Below, piece after piece: positions 1 through 14,200 of a stretch of DNA of 64,000 nucleotides. Each line of letters begins with the position of its first letter. Within the stretch, counting starts at the first letter, position 1. The translations under genes and the position numbers were made by a program. This DNA comes from Adineta steineri (Eukaryota; Rotifera; Eurotatoria; Adinetida; Adinetidae). The stretch is taken from assembly GCA_905250115.1 (NCBI GenBank), contig CAJNOI010000164.1, positions 62,001-126,000 on the forward strand. The letters run 5' to 3'. Under the pieces are notes generated by a model that worked only from the letters and a program-made list of their open reading frames with translations, had not been told where the DNA came from and did not search any database.

Positions 1-2226
1 TTAGTTGTGAAATTCAAATGTTGTATTTGTTGCAAATATTCAAAAAAAGAAAAATTTCCAATGACGTCATTAGATAGGCGAATGGAGAAAAAAGTAAACT
101 TTTTGTTTTTCTCTTGTTCAGTTTTGAGCAAAATCTAGAGAAGAGTTTTTCTATGACTCAAGTTAATTTTCACAGTTAATGGTTGAAGAATGTAACTAAA
201 AAGAAACAACTTGTTTTTGTTCCATTCGATAGCAGTCATAGATCAATAACAGATAAGAAGATCATTTTTTCATAATAGTATTAATCATTAGAAATCAAAT
301 GAAATTCTTGTGAGTTTTATTTATTTCATAGTTTTCTCATTATATTTACTGAAATCATCAACTATATTCAATATTCTTTAAATTATTCAACACCGAAAAA
401 AGGATTCTCAAATGATGTCTTTCACTTTGTTTTTTATGTATTTGTCTCATTTAAAATAAAAATAATAATGAGTGAATAATTATGATGCTCACTGTATATA
501 ATCGTCTTGATATAAAATATTTCTGACAAAATATCATATGGTGATGGAAACAATATCATCATTTTCTTTTTTCAGATGAATTTTGAATAAAATATTATTT
601 ATTGTAAATATCAAACTCTACGAGATAACATGTGAAAGTAAATTATATAGTTCAAATAACAATTCATATGATTATTTCTAGAAAAAGAAAAACATTAAAA
701 ATCAGCACTTTTTGAAGGAAATGCAAAGTTTCCTGACAGAAAAAAATGTATTTTATTTTTATTCATTCATTTGAAAGCTTATAGAGTTAAGCTATAACTA
801 CGTTGTTAATTATGAAACTATTATCGATAAAATACTTTAGTAATAGATTGAGATGAATATAAAATATTTTGATGATGTATGGGAAGGAATGAGAATGATG
901 ATGAATTGACACTAGGATAAGACAAAATAGTGGACTTCAAGGTTTGATGATATTGTACAAGACTTGACGAGTGATATAACTGCTGTTTCCTTTATATTTA
1001 CTTTCTCTAGATAAATATTCAATGACAAATTAAGAAACAAATGTGAAATTTTGTTTCTCCAATGAGAAAAGTGATTAAAAGAATGTAAATAGCTTTTCAT
1101 AGTATGGAATATAACATCCACAATCGCCAACAGTCACATCTAAATGTAATTATTTAAAGAATCTACGCAATTTGTATGACTGTGATTGTAATTAGAATCA
1201 TAGTTATAGCTCTCTCTCTATTGACTAGTCATATCTAGTAGATTATAACTAAATAAAGATCAAATACTAATCATTTTTGTTTTCTTGAATGTTTTATTTC
1301 GATTTCTAAGTAAATCTATGATTATCATAATCATTTATCTATTCTGTGGGATAATTATTGTATACGATAAAATCAAATTAAAATCCATTTCTAACCATAA
1401 ATATTGTCTAATTCTCAATTCATTTAGAAGAATCTTGTGTATAGTAGAATATTTTCACGTCATTTTTTTTCTCTGTAAGGAAACGTTGTATATCCTTTGG
1501 ATAGCGCTGATTTTCAATGTTTATTAACTAATAATTACACTAAATGTTGTCTCAAACAGTTTCATATTTATAAAAGAGATAACAACTCTATCTGGCAAGA
1601 GTTGTTTTTTTTTGAAAATCAACATTGAAACAGAGGAAGTGAGCTGATTGTTTTTATTGATATATGATATTTTACATTAACACGACGATCTGCGTGAGAA
1701 AAAAAAGAACTGATTATTGTAAGAAAGAAAAAGAGAGAGAGAGCATGATAAATTTTTTTTTGTATTATTTTAACAATTTTCTAGTTGAAATTGGAATGAA
1801 AAACGTCTAAGTGAGAAAAACAATATCTAAGTCTGTTTTTTATGTCACCAGGTTAGTCGGTAAGGAATATTAGATACTACTTGAAATATAGATTTTCGCA
1901 ATTAATGAGAAACTTAGATGATTCTTTGAGAAAAGATTTGCGAATAAACAGTTAAGTCTCTTTGTACTTATATTACTAATGAATGAAAATCTATAAATGC
2001 GAAAATGTTTTTGTTGATTTTAGATTATAAAAGTATTAAACTTTCAACAAGATACCAACAATGAACAATAACAACAGAGTAGGAGTTTCTAGTGATGTAG
2101 TTTATTGAGAGAAAGAAAAAACATAAACTTAATATTAGTCTTTCATGATTATTTTAGTCTGAAACAGTTACCTCGAATGCAACTCAACCAAAAAACAAAT
2201 TGTATGTACCTCATGAATTGTAGACA
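1..2226. other. gene-free AT-rich region
   Basis: I see no convincing gene here. The two longest open frames (912-1130 on the minus strand and 1285-1527 on the plus strand) are short, of biased composition, and lack recognisable domains or splice partners. The region ends just before the start codon of the mosaic kelch/LamG gene at 2227 and probably holds its promoter, but no specific element can be named. Confidence 0.5.
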
Positions 2227-5200
2227 ATGATAAAAAAGATCTATTATTCTAGGTGTGAATATCTGAAAAGACGAAAAGTGATGTGGATCATATTTATTAT
2301 TATTGTTATTGTTTTAATTATAATGATTCCAATTGTTATCATTAAAACAAAAAAGGCAAACAGTGAAAAAACATCAACAAAAGAAGAAGGAACAATTGAA
2401 ATAACAGAAGAAATGGAAGTAACAACAGGTAGTTAAATGAGATAATTATTTATTTTGAAGTTAATATACGATAAATTATTTGAAAAATGACAGAAGTAGA
2501 ACTTTATTATTTATCAGAAGAACTTATACATGATACTTCTAAGCAACGATATCGAAAGCGTTTCTGAGATCCATAATGAAGTTTTTAGCATCTAAAAGAA
2601 TATTTGTTAAAAGTCAGTCTCTGAAAAATCAAATATCAGTGATAATTCGACTAGATCACTTCTTTCTACACAAGTAAATACAACACAAGCGGAATTTTCG
2701 ATATCTGTCAATATCAGTTTTTTTCAATTTTCCAGCGATTTTGACCAAGTATCTTTGAATAAAGGTGACTTTTAGATATGAATCCCTTTAAAAGCTTTGA
2801 TCAATGTATAAGAACCTCTAAAATATCGATCCTTCGCATTTTATGAGGCAACGAGCAATCACTCTAATATTTCTGCTGGTGATAGAGGACATCAAGACCT
2901 ATATCACCTAAGAGATTCATGTGATAGTAATTTCCGATATAGCCGAAAAGTCAAATCAAGTGACTATAGGATAAATTTGTTGAAAATCTAATTAAATACG
3001 TTTAAGGATAATCATAGAACTCTCTTCTAATTAAAAGAAATATAGAATTAAAGTTGAAGTATAAGCTTGGATTGGGTTAAGTTGAGTAAAAGTAAATATC
3101 TATATGTATATTATACATATAGATATATATTCTGACTTGACTTGGCTCAATCCAGCCCAACTAGACACATATCAAACCCAAACCGTCTAAGATTTGAGTT
3201 TCGGTATGGGCTTGGATTAGATATCGAAGCTGAGCATGAACTAAATCCAAATTGTTTTGCTTTTTGTGAGTTTGAGTTTGAGTATTGAGTTTAGCTTTGG
3301 ATCTGACTCAGCTGTCGAAAGTTTCGATGCCTAAGCCACAACCATATCTAGACTCAAACTCAGCTAATTCGGTTTAGGCCATGTCTAAACCCAACTCGGC
3401 CCATCTCAATCCATCCTAGCTCGATCCGACTCGAAATTGAATCATGTATTTTATATATACAGATAGATATATATTCTTGTTGACTTGACTTCATCCACAC
3501 CCACATCCTTTATCATCTCATTGGAATGAAAATCTACAAAGTTTTCTCACCATACGCCTTATTTAGTAATTTCAATTATTTCCAAAAGATATCGAGTCTC
3601 CTAACAAATAAAATTAAAGAAAAAAACATCTGACTAAAGCCATCGCCCGGAAGCAAACCTTTTGAGTCAAACTGTGTGTTTCGAGGCTTATTTTTCGAAT
3701 TCTACTTTAAAAGATTCTAGTAAACGCGATCTCTATGGGACTTGAAACGGCCCTATTCAAACTAAGGAATCAATACTTGTAAAAATAACAGAAAAATACA
3801 GAGAATTATTTGATGAAATAAAATTGGCATTGATATCTTTCAAAAAGAATTTGATCGATATTGTATATAAATTTACAGTGCATTGTCCAAGATCTTAGAC
3901 AATAAATAAGAAACAATAAGAAAATATACACTATTTTGTTTTATGGAGATGATGACCAAAACTAGTTTGAAAAAGAAATGAAGCTATTCTGGAAGCTCTG
4001 CGTACGACCCATGAGCGTCATCTTGAAGTTTTTCTCTGTATCACAAAAGATCTCGTAACAGTGTAAGTATGCTGCATTGCAATAATCAATAGTTATACAT
4101 AAGCTGTGAGCTTTGACCATTGAATTGGGATAAGTTTCTGGACGGAATGTCATCTTGAATGAAAATGAAATATTTCAAGAACAGTAGCAGTATGCAAATG
4201 TTATATGAGCTAATCTCTATACTTCTGTAAATGTTTCATTATTAAACTTGTAAGAAATGTAAATTTAGTTGCCAAAATTATTTTAGTAGAGATGTAATTG
4301 AAGTAAAGATCATAGAATTGCAATTATAATGTTAGGCATCTAAAGATTTTCTATGTTATTATAATGCACTCATAGTTACGGTCGATAGATTGTTAGAGAA
4401 GAAGACGACGAAATAAATTAGGAATAAAGCCATATCCAATCATTAAGTCTTTTTCTCAACTCATATTTGTAATCCAGAATCAACTATCACATCAACTTCA
4501 ACAACAACAACGTTACCAACAACATCAACATCAACAGCAACGTCAGGTTAGTAATATGCTGGATGATTTGTAATAGCCTAAACGACGAATATCACAAATA
4601 GGGTGCGAGTGGGATGTGGAGAAGGGTGTAGGTGTGGGTATAGTTAGATTTGAGTGCCTGTACAGAAATTAGAGACTAATGAAATACTCACACTCATCCA
4701 CGTCGACTCTCATCCAATTACATACACACCCTAAACCCACACTCACACTGATACTACGTTTATTTCTAAAGTAACCTTTCCTTAACATTCAATAGCCGAC
4801 AGAACACTTCATACACCACAATTCGGAAAAATCTGCATCGATCCGGTAGATAAAAACTTGTCTCTATAGGACACTACACTAGCCACTAAAAACTCCTATA
4901 CGAGACCGACCCTGTTAATCGGCGAGACAAGTTACAGCTCTGACTCAAACTAGGTATTTTTCTATTTTCAGTATACTACAATTTGTTCTTTTCTAGTTGA
5001 TAACTGGAAATTAGTCATGACGAACGGTTGGATTAATGATGAAAATTGCAATAAGTTAACAACCTATATGAAGGTCCAGACATTGAAGGATTGCAAATTC
5101 AAATGCATGTCAACGAGAAATTGCAATGGATTGAACTTTAAATTCATTATTAAAACTTGCGAACTTAGACATTGCTCTAGTTTGACACCAGTCACGACAA

Positions 5201-8200
5201 AGGACGAGAATTGGGAAGGATATATATTGATGAAGAACAGTAAGTTATGAGAGTGTATATCGAAGAAACTAAATTGATATCTTAAACATGTATGTCACTA
5301 AATGTCAGGTTTTCAAGGAATATCTTTCGAAAGATGCGAAACTCTATCATCGTCGAGAGAAACAATGAAATATACTATTTTGCCATCCACATAGAAAGAA
5401 ATATTCAGACTTTGAGATCCTTCAGAACTCGGTGTAGATGAAAAGGGTTATTGTGTTGCTCAGTAGAAAAAATATCAATCAGATGATTCTAATAGAAAAG
5501 AAACAAAGAGGACGCTACGACAAGAAAATATTTGTAAACAAACCAATTTCCTTCATAGAAGCGAAGCCCAAATAGTGAGTGGTGTACTATTAATCGTTAA
5601 GCTATAAGTTAGAAAGTAGACTGGTAGTGAGATCAAATTTTGTGTTACTTAGTAGAACATTGGTTGTTGTTACACTTTTTCATCGTTTGACATCCCTTTT
5701 GAGGAGAAGGTGAGCTATTAGTTCTTCTGGAGGGTGTGGGTGTGTGGGTCACTATTTAATTTTTTCTTTTCCAACCACACCCACATCGGGCCACACCCTC
5801 GGCTGGTATATTTCCGGTATTTTATCGATCAAATTTCTATTTTTTACTGATGGAAGATTGAATCCCTACGGGCACTTGTATTTAAGAAACTGACCATTTT
5901 TGAATTTATTACTGATAATTTTGATACTGATCATTCAATATTTATACTGACTATTTCAGTTTTTTTCCTGATTGTTACAACTATTATAGCGATTATTTAC
6001 ATGGCAGCCTTTAAAAATCTAGTATGTTCGACTAGTTTCTCGACGATTAGTTAGTACACTTTGAGATGCAAATATTTGTTTTCTATCTTAATTAAGATGC
6101 TACTGGAGGGTTTATCATTGTTTAAATAGTGAATTTTATTATTTGCTATTGAATTGCAAAAATTTATTGTTTTTCAGTGGTTTGGGTCAAAATTGCATCA
6201 GACAGTGTGATTGGTGATCAAAACTGTGCGTCAGGTGGATACGTCCCATCGGCAACATTGAGTGACTGTGAGAGCGGTTGTCTGTCTGTTAGTGGTTGTA
6301 CAGCAGTCGATTGGAATATAAATGGTGCAGGATGTTCATATCGTCAATGTACTACCTATCCGCCGAATTATTTAGGCCAAAGTGACTGGGAAATATGGGC
6401 GATAGGAACAGGAACATCAGCAACAACAACAATATCAGTGCCAGGTTAATAATATGCTTAGTGATGTATAATAGCTTAAACGAGGAGTATCTCAAGTAAC
6501 CAAATCTAAAAGTTTTGATTTTAACTGTCCGATGTTCCTCATCTAGATATAGAACTTTGTGTGAAGGCTAGAAATAAGATCAATTTTTGATGAGTTGATT
6601 CCATTTACAGTTAGTCAAATATTAGATATGCTAGTCGATTTCGACGGTATCATGCAAATATGTTGTCGATAAAGATACTCTCACATGGTAGAACTCAGTG
6701 ATCACTTCAGGAACTCCTCATTACATCAGAAAAAGTTGATAATGATGGATACTATGGCTAAATAAAGTTAAATAACGTCATTGCTTGTGAATATAGCATA
6801 GGGGATAGTTGAAAATATCCATCGAAATGAAATGAGATGTGCCTTCTATCTATGAACCTAATGTTATAAGTACTATAATGCATCAACAAGATCATCTAAG
6901 AAATGTAATATTTATTGAGTCATTTTTGTAGATTTATGTCCAGTGCTATTTGTAGGTAGTACTATTTCTCTTAGTACATTGCCAGCACGAATCTATTACA
7001 AATACTATCTCTACCAATTAATCCAAATGATAGTGCACTAATCATTCTGTGTGAATGATCGATTTCATTCAATCTAAAGAAATACTCTGTTGTTGTTCAT
7101 TACTCACATTAAAATTTAGACAAACTCGCATACTAAACATTTCTAGTTAATAAAAGTTGCAAGATAGGTAACACATAGAAAACAATCGGAAAATATTAAG
7201 TTGGGATTCTTTGAGAATAGGAGTGAATCCAAGAAAAATCCACCTTTATAACTGAAATACTAGGTTTTAATCTATATTTATTCATGATATGGTTAGTTTT
7301 AATCTGATTTATTGGAATGATTATACACGTAGAAGTATCAGTTGATGTGACATTCTTATGAGACATACATATGAACACGAAATCTCATGTTTTAGGTGGT
7401 ATTTATATAGAATCGAGGTGTTTAAAAGAAATCCTAGTTGGATAAAATACTAACTTGACATAGGAGAAACACATCTTTTATAAACAACATCTGTTTTTGC
7501 CTTCCAGAGGAACGAGAATAATTGAGTTAAGCAACGATTTTAAATATTTATTTAAAGATCTGTAATTCAATCGAAGATGACGTCATATTTTATCGACATA
7601 TTCAGTTTTCCAGTAGAACATAGTAGCATACGGATTTGAAAAGAATGTATGTATTAATATTGTCTTTTTATTTTTCTTTTGCAGCAGTCGTATTTCCTAA
7701 TGGACGTTATAGTTTCTGGCCGATGGAAAACAATGCCTTTGATGTGATATCAGGTCTTAGTGGAACAGGTGTCAACTCACCTACTTATGAAACACCTGGC
7801 ATCACCGGTACTGGATATGCTCTGAAACTCATCCGTAGCAGTCATCAGTATATAACAATACCAATCTATAAAAGCTTCGTTAATACCAGTTTCACAGTGG
7901 AAATGTGGATTCATCTTACTTCTCTAGATGTTAACTATCATGCACTTTTTACTCAACGTGATACGGAATCACAAGATCACTATTTACACCTGGTGATTGA
8001 AAACTTTCAGCTGAACATGGAGTTTTATAGCGATGGAGTTAAAGGTACGACTTCACTGACAGCAAACGCTTGGTATCACGTAGCTTTTGTCTACGACTAT
8101 TCATCAAAAACACAAACTATTTACTTGAATGGAAACCAAGATGCCAGTCGTAGTTCAGCTGGGCCATATTTAGGCATGACTGGTTCGATAACTATGGGGC

Positions 8201-11200
8201 ACTTGCCGAATATTGAGGGCAATACGAACTTTGATGGGTGAGAAAACATGTTTGAATCATTTTTTGTCTTTGTTCAAGTGAGTTAGAAATATATGGCTCT
8301 AGAGGCATTGTTTCTGCTATACCGAAGATCATATTTTTATTTTTTTATACTATTAGCTAAGCCATCGAGAATGAGCAAAAATCGTCGCATAATATTTATG
8401 TAGATTCGATCACTGGTATCTCTCATTAATCAGATCATTTACTAAATAGTATAAAACTTGATAGAAAACACTAGTCATCGTTTTATTTTTGTGATTGTAT
8501 TTTATTCTTATATGTTTAGTTTAATCGATCAAGTGTCACTCACTATGGCAGCTAAAAGTGTTCATGACATTCTTAACGATGCTACTTTGGCCTCATGGCA
8601 TTCATTCGATTGTGAAATTACTCATGATTCAGGTCCAAATAAACTCCAAGGGAAGGCTGTTGATGTCACACCAGCACTTGGTAAAGTGAATCAAGGATTA
8701 CAGTTCAGCTTGAGTTCATCTTATTATCAGGTACGTTGTCGACTTAGTTGAGCTTTTCACTATTAATACTTTATGACAGAGAAAATCTGATACACAGAAG
8801 TTTATGTATTTTCCATACTAGAGCCTTACCACTTAAAAACTGAATCTTCTCCCCAAAAGACATTTGAATAATTGTAATAAAAACCATGATAAAGTCTCAT
8901 ATACAGAAACAAACATTTTCCTGGATAAAGACGATCTCGAAGAACATATCGAGACCAAAATAAAATTTTCAACTGACCAATATCCAGAACAAAAGATTCT
9001 TTATGATCAATGACTTTTTTAAAGTTTTGTTTTACTCGTATGTGCTACGTGCAGCCCTATTTCGTTTATGGAATATCCTTAACCATACTACCAAGGTATC
9101 TAATAACGTCATTCTGTAAATCTTTTAGCTAGTATAGTAGCAAATTATGCCATGAAGAAAAACTTTTTTGACATCAACGGTTATTTCTTTCTCAAGATAA
9201 TGAATACCAAGAAAACACCGGTTTTAGCAAGTTATTGCAAAGTATGATCGTTTTTTCTGGGAATTAAATATCTCAACAAGAACGCATGCGATTCGAGTAA
9301 AACTTTCAAAACAAGTTAAGAGTTATGAAACCTATTCATAACCAAAATTTCAGATCAAAATTGCTATCTTGCGACATTTTACAAGTTCAGATATTCCTAT
9401 CATAGGACAGTACATAACTCCGAAGGAAGAGTAATAGAATTCGTGTTTTACTTGGCATGAATATATGGAGGATCCATAATCTTTGTTTTTGTGGTTAGTT
9501 TCTTGTTGTTGTGAGTGGAAGACTTTTCGACTTTTAAGGATTAAATACATAGAATTAAAAGACAAAAATATTTTGTATCTCATGCAATAAGAGTGATCAA
9601 GACGAGCGAGCAAAGTAATATAGGTCATTTCATTGATTTAAAGGTAATTCAAAAACTGTTGACATATATTTCACAACTAATTTATATGTGTACATTTGCA
9701 AAATACTGTTGTGAAGATATCTCAAAAGAAAGAAATTATGTTTACTAGCATTTGTTGCCAAAACTATATCGTTAAATGAAGGCTTGTTAGAAGCTTCTAG
9801 AAAGTTTCTCTAATAAACTTATAACATATTATTTGCTGAAGAAAGTAGGATAAAGAAGCTTAAAAAACGTTCCAAACTATGAGACGGCCATACAATATAT
9901 GATAATTATTTAGATACCCGGATATGTCCTTCTTGGAGTCGTAGACAGATCATTTTCAATGTCTCTATGGGTACAACGAACATCGATAGGTGGAGGAACT
10001 CTTGTTCATTACTCGTCACAAGTAGATGGAACAGGATGGTGTATTGCTCCAATGGGGTTTTCCTCTGCTGGCAATATAGTTGCCACTGTTTATAAACCAG
10101 ACAACCATGTAACAGGTCCTGTTCTATCGGTGAACACGTGGACGCATATTGCCACTACCTATTCACAAAAAAATGGGCTTACATTGTATGTTAATGGAGC
10201 ATCTGTTGGTAGTACAGGGGCACAGCCCAATGATGCATCGGGTGCAGTGGTTATTTTGACGTTAGGCAACTCATTAAGTGGTAGTAGTGGATGTGGTTTT
10301 CAGTCAATTACACCAGGTACATTTTCTGGCTATTTAGATGAGTTTCGTGTCTACTCACGAGAACTCAGTGCTACAGAGGTCTTTGCCCTCTTCGTAGATA
10401 AAACCTGTACTGATGGCCTTATGAATGGAGATGAAACAGACATCGATTGTGGAGGCTCATGTTTCAAATGTACTGTTGGTCAAAACTGCACATTGCCAAA
10501 AGATTGTAATAATGTTCAGTGTATCAACGACATCTGTGCAAGTAAGTGTGATACTACTTGAGAGAGTCTTTATTCAAAAGAGGTGATCCTTCTTCTTTGA
10601 ATGGGGTGATGGCGTGGGTGTGGGTGCTAGGTGAATATCGTATCTAAACCCATACCCACACTCACACCCTCAAGATGTGAAATCTGGAAATAATGTTTAT
10701 TATTGAGGGTGCGGATGCGAGTGAAAGATAAGAGATAGTACTGAGAAACTATAACCAGGGACTCATACCATATACTCGTAACGATAAACATTGCGAGCCG
10801 ATATGTTCATAGATAAGTGGGGAATCCAAAAGTTTTGTTGCTGTCAAAATGTCACAACATTATGTATATTTTTCTTTGTTATAGTACCGACTTGTACGGA
10901 TGGCATTAAGAATCAGGATGAAACCGACGTCGATTGTGGTGGCTCAGCTTGTACAAAAAGATGTTCGCTTGAGCAAGGTTGTTTATCGAATACGGACTGC
11001 ACCACAGACAACTGCGATACAACAGCAAAGAAATGCTCAGGTATAGAAACTTCTAGTAATTTCTTCTGCTTTTTGTCAATGATGGTCGATTCTTACACGA
11101 GACATAAGATGTAAGCAATTCAGCGAGTAGTTAAATAGAAGTCGCCATTTTTGCGTTTGGTATGTCTCTAAATTCAAAGTGTTAATTCGACATGGAACAG

Positions 11201-14200
11201 TGCGTTTTTGAAAACAATCATATAGGGAATATCATCGTGAAATTAAAGAATTTGTGAGAGAAGGATCAAGTTTAGAAGATTATTTTGAAGGCATACCAAA
11301 AGTGATGTCCGCAAATATTAGTTTATGTATGGGTGGGTATGAGTACTATTCTCATATCACTATATAGACAATTGCTCTTCGTATAAAACAGAAAGCGAGA
11401 ACTCAAAAGAGAATGATAAACGATCGATATCATGCAGAGATCATGTATACTGATAAATACAACAATGGTAGTGTAGTCGTTGGGATGAGAAATACGATTG
11501 TTGTATGATAATTAATCGATGCATCCAAAATAGTCAATTACTTAAATGATCTTTCATTCGCAACGTTCTCACTAGAGTTTACAAAAGCTTTATATTTCTC
11601 TCAGTTATTTTTATTTCAAGTTCACAATGTTCGATTAGTTAGGACACTTTGAGCTGGAAATCATTGCTTACTATCTAATTATGATGCTCCTAGAGTGTTC
11701 ATCATTGTTTCGATGGTGAATTCTCTTATTTGATACTGAATTACAATAGTTTATCGTTTTGCAGGGGCTTGGGTCAAAATTGCATCCGACAGTGCTATGG
11801 TGGCATATTGCAGAGGACTTGGATCCGAATTGTCGGCAACATTGAGTGATTGTGAGAGTTACTGTCTATCTATGAGTGGTTGTAACGCAGTCGATTGGCA
11901 TGCAGGTGGTTCATTTGGATGCACCATCCGTCAATGTAGCTACTATCCGCCAAAGTATGCAAGCCATAGTGGCTGGGAAGTATGGGCCATAACAACAGGA
12001 ACATCAATTACAACTACTTGTAAGTAATTTATTAAATCGTGAGTGCATGGTATGTTTCTTTGAAAAAGAGTGGCTTCATGAGGTACTCGTTTCATTAGAG
12101 ATAATTTGTCTTCGTATAAAACATAAAGCGAGAACATAAAAGAAATGGATAAACGATCTATAAAATACAGAGTCATGTAGCGTCAAAAATACAATTATCG
12201 TAGTGCAGTTGTTAGCATGAGAAATACGATTGTTGTACGATAATTAAAGAATGGATCTAAAACAGTCAGTTAGTGGAATAATGTTTGATCTTCTATCTTC
12301 GCATTAGACTTTACACAAGTTCTATGTTTCCATCAATCAGTTTCATTTTAAAATTCACTATGTTCGACTAGTTTTTCGAGGATTAGTTAGTAGAGTTTGA
12401 GAGGAAAATATTTGCTTTCTATCTAAATTATGATGCTGTTGAGGCGCTCACCATGGTGTCGAGGATGAATTCTGTTAATTAGTATTAAGTTGCAATAATT
12501 TATTGTTTTGTAGTGGTTTGGGTCAAAGTTGCATCCGAAGGTCTTATGGGTGATGTAAATTGTGCGGAAGTTGGCTCCGATGAGTCGGTAATATGGAGCT
12601 TATGTGAGAGTGCTTGTCTGGCTCTCAGTAGTTGTAATGCGATCGATTTTAGTTACGGGGGTACACGATGCACGTACCGTCATTGTACGACCTATCCTCC
12701 GAATTATCAAAGTGCAAGTGGGTGGGACGTATGGGCGATAACAACAGGAACATCAACTACAACAAACACAACTATGACTACAACAGTAAATCCATGTAAG
12801 TAAGAGAATATGTTGCACGATTTTGGTAAACTCATCATTAAAATCCATTAATTTTAGTAGTTTATACAAATCTTTGATTAAGTTCACTGTGTGTCATTTC
12901 CGATAGCAGTCGAACGAATCTCATATAATAATAAACTGAGAAAATCATATTCCATGCGATTATTAGAATTTAGTGTTTCATCCAAGGGGGAACAAACTGA
13001 TTTCCTGATTTCTTGATTTCTAATTTCATTTTCGTGATTTCCCTTGATTTCTCATGATTTCCTTTGATTTCTTGAGATTTCTAGTATGGAAATCAGTTGG
13101 GGATATGTGTGGGTGTGTGTGGGTGTGACAGGGTGGGTGTCCGTACCCCTGTAGATACTGTATTCATCTGACACCCACACCCTACTTTTCTAATTATGCA
13201 GCGTTTGGGTTTTCGATATTTTTAACTTTCGACATTTTTATTTTCGGCGTTATTAAGGGGAATCAGGAAGCAGAGCGCAAGAAGTTTGAAAAAGTTGATT
13301 AATGAGGACTTTCACAGAATTTTATAGATTAACTGCTCTGAATTATGAGAGTGTAAAACTGATGTCATCGACTATTGTCTCTGAGTCATATGTTATAAAT
13401 AATCGAACGAACAGTAAAAATAGTGTACGACACTAAGTACACATATTAGAGAGTAAGAAGAGAATGTAACTAGAAGAGGATAACAGATAGAATATGAGTA
13501 TTCCACATTAATGACAAAGACATCATGATGGTGAAGAAAAAGTCATGTTACAATGTAGAAAGTGGAACCTAGTATTAAAAAATGTGTTTTTGCTCATATA
13601 ATGCTTGTATAAAAGAAGTAAATGGCGCAACTTAAGTGTAAGTGTAACAAGAACTGAAGTTTCTCTTCCATTATTTACTTTTATATTGAATAATACATAA
13701 AGAGACAACTTGGTATTCTTTTCAGAAGTTACCGTGGAGATTTCATCATTTAGCATTTATTATAAAAGTGGAAAAAGATGAGGATTTATTGAAAATTTAG
13801 ACAAAAAATTATAGTTTTCCATTGTTCATTTCGAGTCGGACATAGCATGAACAGTTTGTCGTTTACCTACTTTTCAAAATTAAATATCAATTAAATGTTG
13901 AGCTAAGTTTCTAATTTTGAAAGTGAAGATAAATGTACCGTACTTATCAAGACAATTATATATCGCATTTCTTCGTCGAGCACAGTCTTTCGTCGCGACA
14001 ACACAAAAACAAAAGATATATTAGGTGAACAGACGTCTTTCTCACTATTCCATACTTGTATTTTACTTGAGTACGGTTAGTTAGTAGTATGACACTGTAG
14101 ATTTTCAATATTAAAATATTGATAGAAATTCTGTAACACATTGAGCGATGAATGATGTTTATGAATATGTATCAATAAACGCTTCAATGTACTCTGATAA

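Noticed and set aside
1285..1527. 80-codon hydrophobic open frame
   Set aside because: Biased AT-rich composition, no domain, no splice partner, and isolated from the next gene.
3105..3500. Solo LTR or small LTR element suggested by the direct repeats
   Set aside because: The repeats are only about 45 bp, there are no TG/CA ends, no primer-binding site and no target duplication.
13110..13150. CRISPR-like spacing in the TGTGGG-type arrays
   Set aside because: Repeat units are contiguous and degenerate, without unique spacers, in a eukaryotic genome.
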